64,000 nucleotides of DNA from Sphingomonas sp. QA11 (lineage in GTDB: Bacteria > Pseudomonadota > Alphaproteobacteria > Sphingomonadales > Sphingomonadaceae). Where the stretch lies: assembly GCF_028473665.1 (NCBI RefSeq), contig NZ_CP098774.1, forward strand, positions 930,001 through 994,000. Reading direction: 5' to 3'. Positions 25,664-37,702 of the stretch are shown here, in pieces. Each line of letters starts with the position of its first letter. The first letter of the stretch is position 1. The position numbers and the translations under genes were made by a program. The notes beneath the pieces were generated by a model. It saw only the letters and a list, made by a program, of their open reading frames with translations. It made no database searches and was not told the DNA's origin.

Positions 25664-27133
25664 TCAGCTGAGTGCAGCCCAGTGATCAGCGAAGGCGGAC
25701 CGCTCCGCATCGGTCAGGTGGAGGCCGATCTTGCTTCGGCGAATCAGCGCGTCCTCCGGGGCCCGCGCCCATTCGCGTCTCTTCATCCAGCGTGCCTCGA
25801 TCTCGGTCAGGCCGCCGCCTAGGTCAGCGCCCATGCCGGCTGCATCCTTCACGTCGGCCAGCATCTCGGCCAGCATCGTGCCGTAGGCATGGGCCATGCG
25901 CCGGGAGCGTTCGTCGCCGAGGAACGGCCAGGTCTGGCGGACCTGCGCCAGGAAGACAGGGAAATCGGGGATGGCACCGCCGGGAAAGACCCGGGCCCGA
26001 GACACGCGATGCGCGGTCAGCCCCAGCGGAGCGGCAAGCCTGCCGAGCGCTTCTTCGGCAAGGTGCCGCGCGGTGGTGATCTTGCCGCCGAACACACTTA
26101 GCAGGGCAGGGCCGCTCGTATCGAGTTCAAGCACATAGTCGCGCGTGACCGCCTTCGCCTCGCTTGCACCGTCGTCGTAGAGCGGGCGGACGCCAGACCA
26201 GCTCGACGTGACGTCGGCGGGCGTGATCTGCTTCGCGAAATGGCTGTTGGCCGCCTTGCAGAGATAGGCGATCTCGTCGGCGCTGATCTTCGCGTCCTCG
26301 GGATGGTCGACCGGGATATCCGTCGTGCCGATCTCGGTGAACGCCCCCTGATAGGGGATCGCGAAGACGATTCGGCGGTCGGGCAGCTGCAGGATATAGG
26401 CGTGGTCGCCGTCATAGAGCTTCGGCACGACGATGTGGCTGCCCTTGACCAGCCGGACGCCGCTCTTCGCGGTGACGCCGAGCGAGTCGAGCATCTGATG
26501 CACCCAGGGCCCGGCCGCGTTGACGATCGCGCGGGCCGAAACCTGCCGTCCGTCCGAAAGGCTAGCGTGCCACACATCGCCCTCCCGCCGCGCCGATTCG
26601 AGCGCGACGCCAACCGCGATCTCCGCGCCGTTGTTCGCGGCATCGACGGCATTGAGAACGGTCAGCCGGGCATCGTCGACGAACGCATCGGAATAGACGA
26701 AGCCCCGGTTGCCGCCCTTGAGCGGTGCCGAATAGGCTCTGTCGCTCGCCCGCAGACCGCGTGAGCGGGGCAGGGACATCTTCCCGCCGAGCATATCATA
26801 GAGATAAAGGCCCAGCCGGATCATCCACCACGGGCGCACCGAGTTTTCCTGCGGCAGAACGAACAGCAGCGGGCGGATGATATGCGGCGCTGCGTGAATC
26901 AGCCGTTCGCGCTCGCGCAGCGCCTCGGCGACCAGCTTGAACTCGTAATATTCGAGATAGCGCAGCCCGCCATGGATCAGCTTGGTCGAGGCTGACGAGG
27001 TATGGCCGGCAAGGTCGTCGCGTTCGACGAGCAGCACCTTGAGGCCGAGCAGCGACGCCTCGCGCGCGATCGCGCAGCCATTGATGCCGCCACCGATGAT
27101 GAGAAGATCATGGGCCGTCATATCTCTCACCAT
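25664..27133 (-). CDS. glpD: Aerobic glycerol-3-phosphate dehydrogenase
   Basis: A 489-residue FAD enzyme at the inner membrane that oxidises sn-glycerol 3-phosphate to dihydroxyacetone phosphate and reduces quinone. The FAD-binding motif is near the N terminus (DLLIIGGGINGCAIAREASL). SSASTKLIHGGLRYLEYYEF is the diagnostic GlpD block. Also present are FVYSDAFVDDARLTVLNA, IVNAAGPWVHQML, RLVKGSHIVVPKL and LLSVFGGKITTARHLAEEAL. Length is usual for the family. No glpK or glpF is nearby, which suggests that glycerol 3-phosphate from lipid turnover is a main source. The ATG at 27133 with GTGAGG 9 nt upstream was chosen. ATG 27121 (MTAHDLL) is equally plausible. Confidence 0.93.
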   Translation of the reverse strand: MVRDMTAHDLLIIGGGINGCAIAREASLLGLKVLLVERDDLAGHTSSASTKLIHGGLRYLEYYEFKLVAEALRERERLIHAAPHIIRPLLFVLPQENSVRPWWMIRLGLYLYDMLGGKMSLPRSRGLRASDRAYSAPLKGGNRGFVYSDAFVDDARLTVLNAVDAANNGAEIAVGVALESARREGDVWHASLSDGRQVSARAIVNAAGPWVHQMLDSLGVTAKSGVRLVKGSHIVVPKLYDGDHAYILQLPDRRIVFAIPYQGAFTEIGTTDIPVDHPEDAKISADEIAYLCKAANSHFAKQITPADVTSSWSGVRPLYDDGASEAKAVTRDYVLELDTSGPALLSVFGGKITTARHLAEEALGRLAAPLGLTAHRVSRARVFPGGAIPDFPVFLAQVRQTWPFLGDERSRRMAHAYGTMLAEMLADVKDAAGMGADLGGGLTEIEARWMKRREWARAPEDALIRRSKIGLHLTDAERSAFADHWAALS

Positions 27134-27494
27134 CTTATTGCCTCACTTCCGTTAGTCCCGACGTGCCATATAGCCTGTCGAGAACGCCTATCGAGGGACG
27201 GGCGTCTCGTACATCGCCTGCGCTTCGATCCCGGCTCCCGACAGCTTCGATCTCTACCCAGCACGCACGGCGGGGAGAACCAGAATTTCTCTATGCAGCC
27301 GTGCCATTGACCACCCCCGAGTCGGCTTGTATAGGCGCCGCTGCTCCGACGGGACCGTACCTGTCGGGACAAGCTTGAACATTGCTGGATGCATTCCAGG
27401 GCCCGGGGGGTCGAAAGTCCACCCAGCGGTCCTTTTTGTATTCCCGAGCGTCATGGCTCCAGCAAAGTAACCACAGTCTAAGGTGAAGAGATTC
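27134..27494. other. 361-bp region between glpD and rpsL carrying the str promoter
   Basis: No gene is visible. It contains the candidate promoter at 27307-27335 and then about 160 nt of leader. The leader has several small stem-loops, for example CTGGA-TGCAT-TCCAG around 27381-27395 and a C/G-rich run around 27400-27428. A GANTC site (GATTC) directly abuts the rpsL start at 27490-27494. The left third is the divergent upstream region of glpD. Confidence 0.6.
27307..27335 (+). promoter_or_regulatory. Sigma-70-type promoter of the str operon
   Basis: TTGACC (27307-27312) and TATAGG (27330-27335) are separated by exactly 17 bp. They lie about 160 bp before the rpsL start. The pair fits the housekeeping sigma consensus of alphaproteobacteria. 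Confidence 0.6.
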
Positions 27495-27866
27495 ATGCCG
27501 ACGATTAACCAGCTGGTCCGCAAGGGCCGCGACCCGCAGAAGGCCAAGTCCAAGGTCCCTGCAATGGAGCAGAACCCGCAGAAGCGCGGCGTCTGCACCC
27601 GCGTCTACACGACGACTCCGAAGAAGCCGAACTCGGCTCTGCGCAAGGTTGCCAAGGTCCGCCTGACCAACCAGCGCGAAGTCATCAGCTACATCCCCGG
27701 CGAGGGGCACAACCTCCAGGAGCACTCAGTGGTGCTGATCCGTGGCGGCCGCGTTCGCGACCTTCCCGGTGTCCGCTATCACGTTCTCCGCGGCGTGCTC
27801 GATACGCAGGGCGTGAAGGATCGTCGCCAGTCGCGTTCCAAGTACGGCGCAAAGCGTCCGAAGTAA
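27495..27866 (+). CDS. rpsL: 30S ribosomal protein S12
   Basis: A 123-residue decoding-centre protein. [54 protein letters not shown] and the [20 protein letters not shown] segment are universal S12 sequence. The Lys positions linked to streptomycin resistance (TTPKKPNS and YHVLRGVL regions) are wild-type-like. The ORF begins 12 bp earlier with another ATG (MKRF), but the S12 start is at 27495. It is first in the str operon and is followed by a hairpin at 27870-27890. Confidence 0.98.
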   Translation: MPTINQLVRKGRDPQKAKSKVPAMEQNPQKRGVCTRVYTTTPKKPNSALRKVAKVRLTNQREVISYIPGEGHNLQEHSVVLIRGGRVRDLPGVRYHVLRGVLDTQGVKDRRQSRSKYGAKRPK

Positions 27867-27869
27867 GCC

Positions 27870-27890
27870 GGTCGGCCTGATTGGCCGACC
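27870..27890 (+). other. Hairpin between rpsL and rpsG
   Basis: GGTCGGCC (27870-27877) and GGCCGACC (27883-27890) form a perfect 8-bp stem with loop TGATT. No T-run follows, so it is unlikely to terminate fully and may define an mRNA processing or stability boundary. Confidence 0.6.
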
Positions 27891-27921
27891 CCTCAAGGCT
27901 GAAGTTTAGAAGGAAAATTCA

Positions 27922-28392
27922 ATGGCACGTCGTCGTCGTCCCGAAAAGCGGGTCATCCTGCCTGATCCCCAATATGGTGATGAGGTCCTCTCCAAGTTCA
28001 TGAACAGCGTCATGCTGGACGGCAAGAAGTCCGTCGCCGAGCTGATCGTCTATGGCGCCCTCGCAACCGTCGAGCAGCGCGCGAAGAAGGATCCGATCGG
28101 CGTGTTTCACGAGGCGCTCGCCAACGTGAAGCCGGGTATCGAGGTCCGTTCGCGCCGCGTCGGTGGTGCGACCTACCAGGTTCCCGTCGAGGTGCGCCCC
28201 GAGCGTGCCCAGGCACTGGCCATCCGCTGGCTGATTTCCGCCGCCCGCGCGCGGTCGGAGAACACCATGTCGGCACGCTTGTCGGGCGAGCTGATGGATG
28301 CCGCCAACAACCGCGGTAACGCGGTGAAGAAGCGCGAAGACACCCATCGTATGGCCGAGGCGAACCGCGCCTTCAGCCACTACCGCTGGTAA
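27922..28392 (+). CDS. rpsG: 30S ribosomal protein S7
   Basis: A 156-residue protein that organises the 30S head and contacts E-site t[23 protein letters not shown] is the normal N terminus. [41 protein letters not shown] and the C-terminal [20 protein letters not shown] are all present. In enterobacteria S7 represses its own operon by binding the rpsL-rpsG spacer. A hairpin does lie in that spacer here, but whether S7 binds it is unknown. A clear AAGGA site precedes the ATG. Confidence 0.98.
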   Translation: MARRRRPEKRVILPDPQYGDEVLSKFMNSVMLDGKKSVAELIVYGALATVEQRAKKDPIGVFHEALANVKPGIEVRSRRVGGATYQVPVEVRPERAQALAIRWLISAARARSENTMSARLSGELMDAANNRGNAVKKREDTHRMAEANRAFSHYRW

Positions 28393-28413
28393 TAAAACCT
28401 CCTATATTGTGAA

Positions 28414-28434
28414 GGCCGGGGACGATCCCCGGCC
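28414..28434 (+). other. Hairpin between rpsG and fusA
   Basis: GGCCGGGGA (28414-28422) and TCCCCGGCC (28426-28434) form a perfect 9-bp stem with a CGA loop. No T-run follows. It lies 27 nt before the fusA start. Confidence 0.6.
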
Positions 28435-28461
28435 TCCTACATCGCTAAGGAAAATCCGATC

Positions 28462-30537
<2,076 letters not shown>

Positions 30538-30558
30538 TCCAAAATCAGTCGCTAAAGG

Positions 30559-30574
30559 GCCGCGTCCGCGCGGC
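30559..30574 (+). other. Hairpin between fusA and tuf
   Basis: GCCGCG (30559-30564) and CGCGGC (30569-30574) enclose a TCCG loop. No T-run follows. It belongs to the same set of junction hairpins. Confidence 0.5.
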
Positions 30575-30613
30575 TCCGCAGCGACCCCGGAATGTGAATA
30601 AGAAGAGGCGAAA

Positions 30614-31804
30614 ATGGCAAAAGCAAAGTTTGAGCGGACGAAGCCGCATCTCAACATCGGCACCATCGGTCACGTCGACCATGGCAAGACGTCGCTGACG
30701 GCCGCGATCACCAAGGTGCTCGCCGAGACCGGTGGCGCCACCTTCACGAGCTACGACAACATCGACAAGGCGCCGGAAGAGCGCGAGCGCGGCATCACCA
30801 TCTCGACCGCACACGTCGAGTATGAGACCGAGAAGCGTCACTATGCACACGTCGATTGCCCGGGCCACGCCGATTATGTGAAGAACATGATCACCGGCGC
30901 AGCCCAGATGGACGGCGCGATCCTGGTCGTGTCCGCCACCGACGGCCCGATGCCGCAGACCCGCGAGCACATTCTGCTCGCACGTCAGGTCGGCGTGCCG
31001 GCGATGGTCGTGTTCATGAACAAGGTCGACCTGGTCGACGACGCCGAGATCCTCGAGCTGGTCGAGCTGGAAATTCGCGAGCTGCTCAGCTCGTACGACT
31101 TCCCGGGCGACGATATCCCCGTGATCCCGGGTTCGGCCGTTGCCGCGCTGACCGACAAGACGCCTGAGATCGGCCATGACGCCGTGCTCAAGCTGATGGC
31201 AGCCGTTGACGAGTATATCCCGCAGCCCGAGCGTCCGCTCGACAAGCCTTTCATGATGCCGATCGAGGACGTGTTCTCGATCTCGGGTCGCGGCACCGTC
31301 GTCACCGGCCGCGTCGAGACCGGCATCGTCAAGGTTGGCGAGGAAGTCGAGATCGTCGGCATCCACGACACCCGCAAGACCACGGTCACGGGCGTCGAGA
31401 TGTTCCGCAAGCTGCTCGACCAGGGCCAGGCCGGCGACAATGTCGGCGCGCTGATCCGTGGCGTTGCGCGCGACGAAGTCGAGCGTGGTCAGGTTCTCTG
31501 CAAGCCCGGCTCGATCAAGCCGCACACCGACTTCCAGTCGGAAGTGTACGTGCTGTCGAAGGACGAAGGTGGCCGTCACACGCCGTTCTTCGCCAACTAT
31601 CGTCCGCAGTTCTACTTCCGTACCACGGACGTGACCGGCACCGTTGAGCTGCCTGAGGGCACCGAGATGGTCATGCCGGGCGACAACGTCGCGCTGGGCG
31701 TCAAGCTCATCGCGCCGATCGCTATGGACGTCGGCCAGCGCTTCACCATTCGCGAAGGCGGTCGTACCGTCGGCGCAGGGGTTGTCAGCGGCATCTCTAA
31801 GTAA
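30614..31804 (+). CDS. tuf: Elongation factor Tu
   Basis: A 396-residue GTPase that delivers aminoacyl-tRNA to the ribosome. [16 protein letters not shown] (G1), [24 protein letters not shown] (switch II region with [12 protein letters not shown]) and NKVDLVDD are present. Domains II and III follow with [20 protein letters not shown] and [23 protein letters not shown]. The C terminus [15 protein letters not shown] is normal. Only one tuf copy is in the window. A second copy, common elsewhere, is not seen. A strong terminator follows at 31818-31855. Confidence 0.98.
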   Translation: MAKAKFERTKPHLNIGTIGHVDHGKTSLTAAITKVLAETGGATFTSYDNIDKAPEERERGITISTAHVEYETEKRHYAHVDCPGHADYVKNMITGAAQMDGAILVVSATDGPMPQTREHILLARQVGVPAMVVFMNKVDLVDDAEILELVELEIRELLSSYDFPGDDIPVIPGSAVAALTDKTPEIGHDAVLKLMAAVDEYIPQPERPLDKPFMMPIEDVFSISGRGTVVTGRVETGIVKVGEEVEIVGIHDTRKTTVTGVEMFRKLLDQGQAGDNVGALIRGVARDEVERGQVLCKPGSIKPHTDFQSEVYVLSKDEGGRHTPFFANYRPQFYFRTTDVTGTVELPEGTEMVMPGDNVALGVKLIAPIAMDVGQRFTIREGGRTVGAGVVSGISK

Positions 31805-31817
31805 TATAGACGCGCCA

Positions 31818-31855
31818 CCGCCCGATTCCCTGTGGGAGTCGGGCGGTTGCTATTT
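31818..31855 (+). terminator. Terminator-like stem-loop between tuf and rpsJ
   Basis: CCGCCCGA (31818-31825) pairs with TCGGGCGG (31839-31846) around an inner TCCC/GGGA helix, followed by TTGCTATTT. It marks the boundary between the str and S10 units. rpsJ follows within 60 bp, so some read-through is likely. Confidence 0.7.
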
Positions 31856-31912
31856 CAGTGAACAATGGTTCGGTTGTCCTCGGGCAACCCGCTCTTTCGC
31901 ATCGGTAGGGTT

Positions 31913-32224
31913 ATGGAAACGCAGAATATTCGGATTCGTCTGAAGGCATTCGATCATCGTGTGCTTGATCAGGCCACCGGCGACATCGCCGACACGGCGC
32001 GCCGCACCGGCGCACTCATCCGCGGTCCCATTCCCCTCCCGACGCGCATCGAGAAGTTCACGGTGAACCGCGGGCCGCACATCGACAAGAAGTCGCGTGA
32101 GCAGTTCGAGGTCCGTACCTACAAGCGGATGCTGGACATTGTTCAGCCGACCCCGCAAACGGTGGACGCGCTGATGAAGCTCGATCTCGCTGCGGGTGTA
32201 GACGTGGAGATCAAGCTGGCCTAA
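31913..32224 (+). CDS. rpsJ: 30S ribosomal protein S10
   Basis: A 103-residue protein of the 30S head that also serves as NusE in antitermination. [46 protein letters not shown] and the C-terminal [13 protein letters not shown] are universal S10 sequence. The open frame extends to 31865 but the proper start is 31913, preceded by GGTAGGG. It is first in the S10 operon and separated from rplC by an unusually long structured spacer. Confidence 0.98.
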   Translation: METQNIRIRLKAFDHRVLDQATGDIADTARRTGALIRGPIPLPTRIEKFTVNRGPHIDKKSREQFEVRTYKRMLDIVQPTPQTVDALMKLDLAAGVDVEIKLA

Positions 32225-32434
32225 AGGCCGCGCTCCAATATGAGATTCGGTTCCGCCACGGCGGAGCCTGATAGGGATACCGCCCGGCTTGCCGGGGTCT
32301 GCGTCCCCCGTCACGCCTGATCCTCTTTTCGAAGAGGGGCGGGCACCAGCCCGGGACGGGGCACGCATTATATTTTGGGCTGACACGCCCGTCGGAAATG
32401 GTTCCGGCGGGCCTCTGTAATGGGAGCAAGGATC
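32225..32434 (+). other. 210-nt structured spacer between rpsJ and rplC
   Basis: The spacer holds several potential stem-loops. The clearest is CCTCTT-TTCG-AAGAGG (32322-32337), a stable UUCG-type tetraloop. Others are CCGCC-ACGG-CGG and CCCGG-CTTG-CCGGG. A cluster of GCCCGTCGG and CCGGCGGGC flanks the rplC ribosome site. In enterobacteria the L4-regulated leader of this operon precedes rpsJ. A comparable spacer here sits after rpsJ. No promoter consensus was found within it. Confidence 0.55.
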
Positions 32435-33190
32435 ATGCGCACTGGCGTGATCGCGAAGAAAATGGGGATGACCCGCTTGTTCCAGGACGATGGGCGCCAT
32501 GTGCCCGTGACCGTTCTGGCACTGGAAAATCTGCAGGTAGTGGCCGTTCGCGAGGCCGACCGTGATGGTTATACCGCTGTCCAGCTTGGTGCTGGCACCG
32601 CCAAGGCGAAGAATGTCGCCAAGCCGCAGCGCGGCCACTTCGGCAAGGCTGAAGTCGAGCTCAAGGCAAGGCTGGCTGAATTTCGCGTTGCTGACGACGC
32701 CGTGCTCGAAGTGGGCGCCGAGATTTCGGCTGACCATTATGTCGCTGGCCAGATCGTCGACATTCAGGGTGTGACCCAGGGTAAGGGTTTCGCGGGCGGC
32801 ATGAAGCGTTGGGGCTTCGGCGGTCTGCGCGCCACCCACGGCGTTTCCGTCTCGCACCGTTCGCTCGGTTCGACCGGTCAGCGTCAGGATCCGGGCAAGG
32901 TCTTCAAGAACAAGAAGATGGCCGGCCAGATGGGCGACAAGAACCGCACCCAGCAGAATCTCGAAATCGTATCGACCGATGCCGAGCGCGGCCTAATCTT
33001 CGTCAAGGGCTCGGTGCCCGGCTCGAAGGGTGGCTGGCTGCTCGTCAAGGACGCCGTCAAGGTCGCGCGTCACGCCGATGCGCCGTACCCGGCCGGCCTG
33101 AAGGCCGCTGCCAACAGCAACACCGCTCCCGCCGAGACGCCCGCCGAAGAGACGGCTGCTCCGGAAGCGACCGAAGGCCAGGAGGGCTGA
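32435..33190 (+). CDS. rplC: 50S ribosomal protein L3
   Basis: A 251-residue protein at the peptidyl-transferase area. [49 protein letters not shown] and [14 protein letters not shown] are standard. The C terminus carries a 30-35 residue Ala/Pro/Glu/Thr-rich extension (from about [16 protein letters not shown]), absent from the E. coli protein. The start at 32435 is preceded by GGGAGCAAGGA. The ORF begins 15 bp earlier. Confidence 0.97.
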   Translation: MRTGVIAKKMGMTRLFQDDGRHVPVTVLALENLQVVAVREADRDGYTAVQLGAGTAKAKNVAKPQRGHFGKAEVELKARLAEFRVADDAVLEVGAEISADHYVAGQIVDIQGVTQGKGFAGGMKRWGFGGLRATHGVSVSHRSLGSTGQRQDPGKVFKNKKMAGQMGDKNRTQQNLEIVSTDAERGLIFVKGSVPGSKGGWLLVKDAVKVARHADAPYPAGLKAAANSNTAPAETPAEETAAPEATEGQEG

Positions 33191-33192
33191 AC

Positions 33193-33822
33193 ATGAAGGT
33201 CACTATTCAGTCCTTCGACGCAGCGGCGAAAGCCGGCGATATCGAGCTCAACGACGAGGTCTTTGGCCTCGATCCGCGCGCCGACATCCTGCACCGCGTC
33301 GTCACCTGGCAGCTCGAGAAGCGTCGTGCCACCGCGCGCGGCACTCGTGAGCGTGCCGACGTTGCCCGTACCGGCAAGAAGTTCGGTCGCCAGAAGGGCG
33401 GCGGTACCGCTCGTCACGGCGATCGTCGCGCACCGACGTTCGTTGGTGGTGGTAAGGCTCACGGCGCCCGCGTCCGTGATTTCAATCCGTCGCTGAACAA
33501 GAAGATCCGCGCTCTCGGTCTGCGCATGGCGCTTTCGAGCCACGCCAAGGCCGGCTCGCTGATCGTCATGGACAGCCTGACCGTCAAGGACAGCAAGACC
33601 AAGGCGCTGACCGCTGATCTGACGAAGCTCGGCTTCGGCAAGACCGCGCTGGTGATCGACGGCGATGCAGTCGAGACGAGCTTCGCGCTCGCTGCCGGCA
33701 ACCTTCGTCAGATCAACATTCTGCCGGCGGCCGGTGCCAACGTCTACGACATCCTGAAGCATGACACGCTGGTGCTGACGCGCGCTGCTGTCGAAAAGCT
33801 GGAGGCGCGCTTCAATGGCTAA
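33193..33822 (+). CDS. rplD: 50S ribosomal protein L4
   Basis: A 209-residue L4. The N terminus [20 protein letters not shown] leads into the [20 protein letters not shown] loop and the tunnel-lining segment [32 protein letters not shown] sequence and the C-terminal [25 protein letters not shown] are present. In enterobacteria L4 is the autogenous repressor of the S10 operon. GGAGG lies 7 nt upstream. The gene overlaps rplW by 8 bp. Confidence 0.98.
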   Translation: MKVTIQSFDAAAKAGDIELNDEVFGLDPRADILHRVVTWQLEKRRATARGTRERADVARTGKKFGRQKGGGTARHGDRRAPTFVGGGKAHGARVRDFNPSLNKKIRALGLRMALSSHAKAGSLIVMDSLTVKDSKTKALTADLTKLGFGKTALVIDGDAVETSFALAAGNLRQINILPAAGANVYDILKHDTLVLTRAAVEKLEARFNG

Positions 33823-34132
33823 GAAGCAAAAAGGCGAGATCGACGTCCGTCATTATGACGTGATTGTCGCGCCGCACATCACCGAGAAGGCGACCCTGCT
33901 CAGCGAGCAGAACGCCGTCGTGTTCAAGGTCGCCGGCGATGCGACCAAGCCCGAGATCAAGGCGGCCGTCGAGGCGCTGTTCTCGGTCAAGGTCACTGGC
34001 GTGAACACGATTGTCCAGAAGGGCAAGACGAAGAAGTGGAAGGGCGTTCCCTATACGCGCTCCGACATGAAGAAGGCGATTGTGACGCTGGCTGACGGTC
34101 AGTCGATCGACGTGACGACGGGGATCCAGTAA
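33815..34132 (+). CDS. rplW: 50S ribosomal protein L23
   Basis: A 105-residue protein that surrounds the exit tunnel and docks trigger factor and SRP. The block [19 protein letters not shown] is the standard L23 core, as are [20 protein letters not shown] and [17 protein letters not shown]. Its start overlaps the end of rplD by 8 bp and its stop overlaps the rplB start (TAATG), implying coupled translation. Confidence 0.97.
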   Translation: MAKKQKGEIDVRHYDVIVAPHITEKATLLSEQNAVVFKVAGDATKPEIKAAVEALFSVKVTGVNTIVQKGKTKKWKGVPYTRSDMKKAIVTLADGQSIDVTTGIQ

Positions 34133-34968
34133 TGGCACTTAAGCATTACAACCCGACCAGCCCGGCGCGACGTGGTCTTATCCTCGTCGACCGCAGCGGT
34201 CTGCACAAGGGCGGCCCGATCAAGGCGCTGACCGAAGGCAAGCGCAAGACTGGCGGCCGCAACAACAAGGGGCATGTGACCTCGCGCGGCATCGCCGGCG
34301 GCCACAAGCAGCGCTATCGTCTGATCGACTTCAAGCGTCGCAAGTGGGACGTGGACGGCACGGTCGAGCGGATCGAATATGATCCCAACCGCACCGCCTT
34401 CATTGCCCTGATCAAGTATCCGGACGAAGAGCTTGCCTACATCATCGCCCCGCAGCGCCTCGCCGTCGGCGACAAGGTCGTTGCCGGTAAGAAGACCGAC
34501 GTGAAGCCTGGCAACGCCATGGAACTCGGTCAGATGCCGGTCGGCACGATCGTCCACAACGTCGAGATGAAGCCCGGCAAGGGTGGTCAGCTCGCACGTT
34601 CGGCTGGCACTTATGTGCAGGTCGTGGGACGCGACAAGGGCATGGTGATGGTTCGCCTCAACTCGGGCGAGCAGCGCTATATCCACTCGAACTGCATGGC
34701 GACCGTCGGTGCGGTGTCCAACCCGGACAACGGCAACACCAACCTCGCCAAGGCCGGTCGCAACCGTTGGCTGGGCAAGCGCCCGCTGACCCGCGGCGTC
34801 GCCAAGAACCCGGTCGACCATCCGCACGGCGGTGGTGAAGGCCGGACCTCGGGCGGCCGTCATCCGGTCACCCCGTGGGGCAAGCCGACCAAGGGTGCAC
34901 GCACCCGTCACAACAAGGCGACCGACAAGATGATCATCCGGTCGCGTCACGCGAAGAAGAAGGGCTAA
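34132..34968 (+). CDS. rplB: 50S ribosomal protein L2
   Basis: A 278-residue core protein of the peptidyl-transferase region. Visible blocks are [61 protein letters not shown] and [18 protein letters not shown]. The C-terminal domain has [19 protein letters not shown], with the histidine (PHGGGEG) important for activity. The ATG overlaps the rplW stop by one base. Confidence 0.98.
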   Translation: MALKHYNPTSPARRGLILVDRSGLHKGGPIKALTEGKRKTGGRNNKGHVTSRGIAGGHKQRYRLIDFKRRKWDVDGTVERIEYDPNRTAFIALIKYPDEELAYIIAPQRLAVGDKVVAGKKTDVKPGNAMELGQMPVGTIVHNVEMKPGKGGQLARSAGTYVQVVGRDKGMVMVRLNSGEQRYIHSNCMATVGAVSNPDNGNTNLAKAGRNRWLGKRPLTRGVAKNPVDHPHGGGEGRTSGGRHPVTPWGKPTKGARTRHNKATDKMIIRSRHAKKKG

Positions 34969-34973
34969 CCGCA

Positions 34974-35249
34974 ATGGCTCGTTCCGTCTGGAAAGGTCCG
35001 TTTGTGGATCTTCACCTGCTCAAGAAGGCAGAGACCGCGCAGGAAACCAACGCGCGTGCGCCGATCAAGACCTGGTCGCGCCGCTCCACGATCCTGCCGC
35101 AGTTCGTTGGCCTGACCTTCACCGTCTATAACGGTCGCAAGTTCGTGCCCGTGTCCGTCAACGAGGACATGGTCGGGATGAAGCTCGGCGAGTTCGCGCC
35201 GACGCGCTACTTCCCGGGCCACGCCGCCGACAAGAAGGGCAAGCGCTGA
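34974..35249 (+). CDS. rpsS: 30S ribosomal protein S19
   Basis: A 91-residue protein of the 30S head. [43 protein letters not shown] and [21 protein letters not shown] are universal. The start at 34974 follows the rplB stop by 5 bp. The longer open frame is an artefact of reading into rplB. The stop overlaps the rplV start (TGATG). Confidence 0.97.
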   Translation: MARSVWKGPFVDLHLLKKAETAQETNARAPIKTWSRRSTILPQFVGLTFTVYNGRKFVPVSVNEDMVGMKLGEFAPTRYFPGHAADKKGKR

Positions 35250-35626
35250 TGTCGAAGGCAAAATCCCCCCGCAAGGTCGGTGAGAAGGAAGCTCTCTCGG
35301 TCGGTACGCAGATTCGCGGCTCGGCTCAGAAGCTCGGTCTCGTCGCTGCGCTGATCCGCAACAAGAAGGCCGGCGATGCGATGAACATCCTCGCCTTCTC
35401 GACCAAGGCAATGGCAGTCGATGCCCGCAAGGTTCTCGCCTCGGCGATCGCCAACGCGGAGAACAACCACAACCTTGATGTCGACGCGCTCGTCGTGTCG
35501 GAGGCGTCGGTTGGCAAGTCGATCGTCATGAAGCGTTTCGCGACCCGCGGTCGCGGCAAGTCCACGCGCATTCTCAAGCCGTTCTCACGGCTGCGGATCG
35601 TCGTGCGTGAGCAGGAAGAAGCATAA
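35249..35626 (+). CDS. rplV: 50S ribosomal protein L22
   Basis: A 125-residue protein lining the exit tunnel with its long beta hairpin. [23 protein letters not shown] and [31 protein letters not shown] are family blocks. [23 protein letters not shown] is the tunnel hairpin, where macrolide-resistance changes occur in other species. It is coupled by one-base overlaps to rpsS and rpsC. Confidence 0.97.
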   Translation: MSKAKSPRKVGEKEALSVGTQIRGSAQKLGLVAALIRNKKAGDAMNILAFSTKAMAVDARKVLASAIANAENNHNLDVDALVVSEASVGKSIVMKRFATRGRGKSTRILKPFSRLRIVVREQEEA

Positions 35627-36321
35627 TGGGTCAGAAGAGCAATCCGATCGGTCTGCGTCTCCAGATCAACCGCACCTGGGACAGCCGCTGGTATGCGGAA
35701 GGCGCCGACTATGGTCGTCTTCTCCTCGAGGATCTGAAGATTCGCGCGTACATCATGAAGACGCTGCCCCAGGCGGCGATCTCCAAGGTCGTGATCGAGC
35801 GTCCGGCGAAGCTGTGCCGCGTGTCCATCTATGCCGCACGCCCCGGCGTGATCATCGGCAAGAAGGGTGCGGACATCGAGAAGCTGCGCCGTCTCCTCGG
35901 CAAGATGACTTCGTCCGACGTGTCGCTGAACATCGTCGAGATCCGCAAGCCTGAAGTCGACGCGAAGCTCGTCGCCCAGGGCATCGCCGATCAGCTTGAG
36001 CGTCGTATCGCTTTCCGCCGCGCCATGAAGCGTGCGGTGCAGTCGGCGATGCGCCTCGGCGCTGAAGGTATCCGGATCAATTGTGGCGGTCGCCTCGGCG
36101 GCGCCGAAATCGCCCGGTCCGAATGGTACCGCGAAGGCCGCGTTCCGCTGCACACGCTGCGTGCGAACGTCGACTATGCCGAGGCGCAGGCACACACCGC
36201 TTATGGCGTGTGCGGCGTGAAGGTCTGGATCTTCAAGGGCGAAATCCTGGGCCATGACCCGATGGCGCAGGACCGGATCATGATGGAGGCTCAAACCTCC
36301 GGCGTCCGTCCGGCGCGCTAA
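35626..36321 (+). CDS. rpsC: 30S ribosomal protein S3
   Basis: A 231-residue protein at the mRNA entry channel. [20 protein letters not shown], the KH domain [18 protein letters not shown], and the C-terminal domain AIRMALSS-like [19 protein letters not shown] and [22 protein letters not shown] (here RSEWYREG) are present. The KH motif and the helicase-associated arginines are intact. It overlaps rplV by one base (TAATG). Confidence 0.97.
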   Translation: MGQKSNPIGLRLQINRTWDSRWYAEGADYGRLLLEDLKIRAYIMKTLPQAAISKVVIERPAKLCRVSIYAARPGVIIGKKGADIEKLRRLLGKMTSSDVSLNIVEIRKPEVDAKLVAQGIADQLERRIAFRRAMKRAVQSAMRLGAEGIRINCGGRLGGAEIARSEWYREGRVPLHTLRANVDYAEAQAHTAYGVCGVKVWIFKGEILGHDPMAQDRIMMEAQTSGVRPAR

Positions 36322-36333
36322 GGAACAAGAGCA

Positions 36334-36768
36334 ATGCTGCAACCGAAAAAGACCAAGTTCCGCAAGGCCTTCAAGGGCCGGATCCATGGCGATGCCAAGG
36401 GCGGCACGACCCTCAACTTCGGCTCTTACGGGCTGAAGGCGATGGAGCCGGAGCGGATCACCGCACGCCAGATCGAGGCGGCCCGCCGCGCGATCACGCG
36501 TCACATCAAGCGCCAGGGGCGTTTGTGGATCCGCGTGTTCCCGGACGTTCCGGTCACGTCGAAGCCCGCTGAAGTCCGCATGGGCAAGGGCAAGGGTTCG
36601 CCCGAATATTGGGCCGCCCGGGTCAAGCCCGGCCGGATCCTGTTCGAGCTTGACGGGGTTCCTGGCGATATTGCGGCGGTGGCGTTTAGCCGCGCGGCGA
36701 TGAAGCTGCCGATCAAGGTGAAGGTCGTTGCCCGTCTCGGCGACACCTCGCATCTGGGAGTTGCATAA
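36334..36768 (+). CDS. rplP: 50S ribosomal protein L16
   Basis: A 144-residue protein near the A site. [44 protein letters not shown] and [27 protein letters not shown] are standard. A site (GGAACAAGAG) precedes the ATG 12 bp after rpsC. The final residues HLGVA end just before the rpmC start. Confidence 0.97.
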   Translation: MLQPKKTKFRKAFKGRIHGDAKGGTTLNFGSYGLKAMEPERITARQIEAARRAITRHIKRQGRLWIRVFPDVPVTSKPAEVRMGKGKGSPEYWAARVKPGRILFELDGVPGDIAAVAFSRAAMKLPIKVKVVARLGDTSHLGVA

Positions 36769-36769
36769 C

Positions 36770-36988
36770 ATGAGCACGATCGACACCCGTCGCTCCGATC
36801 TCAAGGCGAAGACCGAGGACCAGCTCGACGAAGAGCTCGGCAACCTGAAGCGCGAGGCGTTCAACCTCCGTTTCCAGGCAGCCACGAACCAGCTCGAAAA
36901 GCCGAGCCGGGTGCGTGAGGTCCGCCGCGACATCGCTCGCATCAAGACCCTGCAGAGCCAGCGTTCGCGCTCGGCCGAAGCCAAGTAA
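36770..36988 (+). CDS. rpmC: 50S ribosomal protein L29
   Basis: A 72-residue coiled-coil protein beside L23. [26 protein letters not shown] and [17 protein letters not shown] are the two helices of the family. The start at 36770 (MSTIDTRR) was chosen. The longer frame from 36728 reads back into rplP. Confidence 0.96.
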   Translation: MSTIDTRRSDLKAKTEDQLDEELGNLKREAFNLRFQAATNQLEKPSRVREVRRDIARIKTLQSQRSRSAEAK

Positions 36989-36999
36989 GGAAGAACGAC

Positions 37000-37272
37000 A
37001 TGCCGAAGCGCGTGCTGACCGGGGTGATCGTCTCGGACAAGACCGACAAGACGGTGGTGGTGAACGTTGAGCGTAAGGTGAAGCACCCGCTCTACGGCAA
37101 GATCATCCGCCGTACGAAGAAGTACCATGCCCATGACGAGGGCAATGAGTTCAAGCAGGGGGAAACCGTGCGGATCGAAGAGACCGCGCCGATCTCCAAG
37201 CTGAAGTCCTGGAAGGTGATCGAGCGGGTTAACACCCACGCGACCCCCGAGCGGGCAACCATCGACGGCTAA
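37000..37272 (+). CDS. rpsQ: 30S ribosomal protein S17
   Basis: A 90-residue OB-fold protein of the 30S body. [41 protein letters not shown] and [22 protein letters not shown] match S17 throughout. It is the last gene of the classical S10 unit. Sixty-one bases separate it from rplN and include a GGTCCGG-TCGGTA-TCGGCC-type weak stem. Confidence 0.97.
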   Translation: MPKRVLTGVIVSDKTDKTVVVNVERKVKHPLYGKIIRRTKKYHAHDEGNEFKQGETVRIEETAPISKLKSWKVIERVNTHATPERATIDG

Positions 37273-37333
37273 CGCCGACAGTTGAGGCGGGGTCCGGTCG
37301 GTATCGGCCCCAGAGTGAGAAGGAACCGGATCG

Positions 37334-37702
37334 ATGATCCAGATGCAATCCAATCTCGACGTCGCTGATAACAGCGGCGCGAAGCGGGTGCAGTGCATCA
37401 AGGTGCTTGGCGGATCCAAGCGCCGGACGGCAGGCGTCGGCGACATCATCGTCGTCAGCGTCAAGGAAGCGGCGCCGCGCGCCCGCGTGAAGAAGGGCGA
37501 CGTGCATCGGGCCGTCATCGTGCGTACGGCGAAGGACATTCGCCGCGCCGACGGCACCGTGATCCGCTTTGATTCGAACGCGGCCGTGCTGGTCAACAAG
37601 AACGAGGAGCCGATCGGCACCCGTATCTTTGGCCCGGTGGTGCGCGAGCTCCGCGGCAAGAAGCACATGAAGATCATCAGCCTGGCGCCGGAGGTTCTGT
37701 AA
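37334..37702 (+). CDS. rplN: 50S ribosomal protein L14
   Basis: A 122-residue beta-barrel protein at the subunit interface. [28 protein letters not shown] and [22 protein letters not shown] are diagnostic, and the C terminus is [11 protein letters not shown] strong AAGGA precedes the ATG. It opens the spc part of the superoperon. Confidence 0.97.
   Translation: MIQMQSNLDVADNSGAKRVQCIKVLGGSKRRTAGVGDIIVVSVKEAAPRARVKKGDVHRAVIVRTAKDIRRADGTVIRFDSNAAVLVNKNEEPIGTRIFGPVVRELRGKKHMKIISLAPEVL

Noticed and set aside
32346..32374. Possible promoter before rplC with -10 TATATT at 32369-32374
   Set aside because: No -35 resembling TTGACA lies at 16-18 bp spacing, so it was not listed as a promoter.
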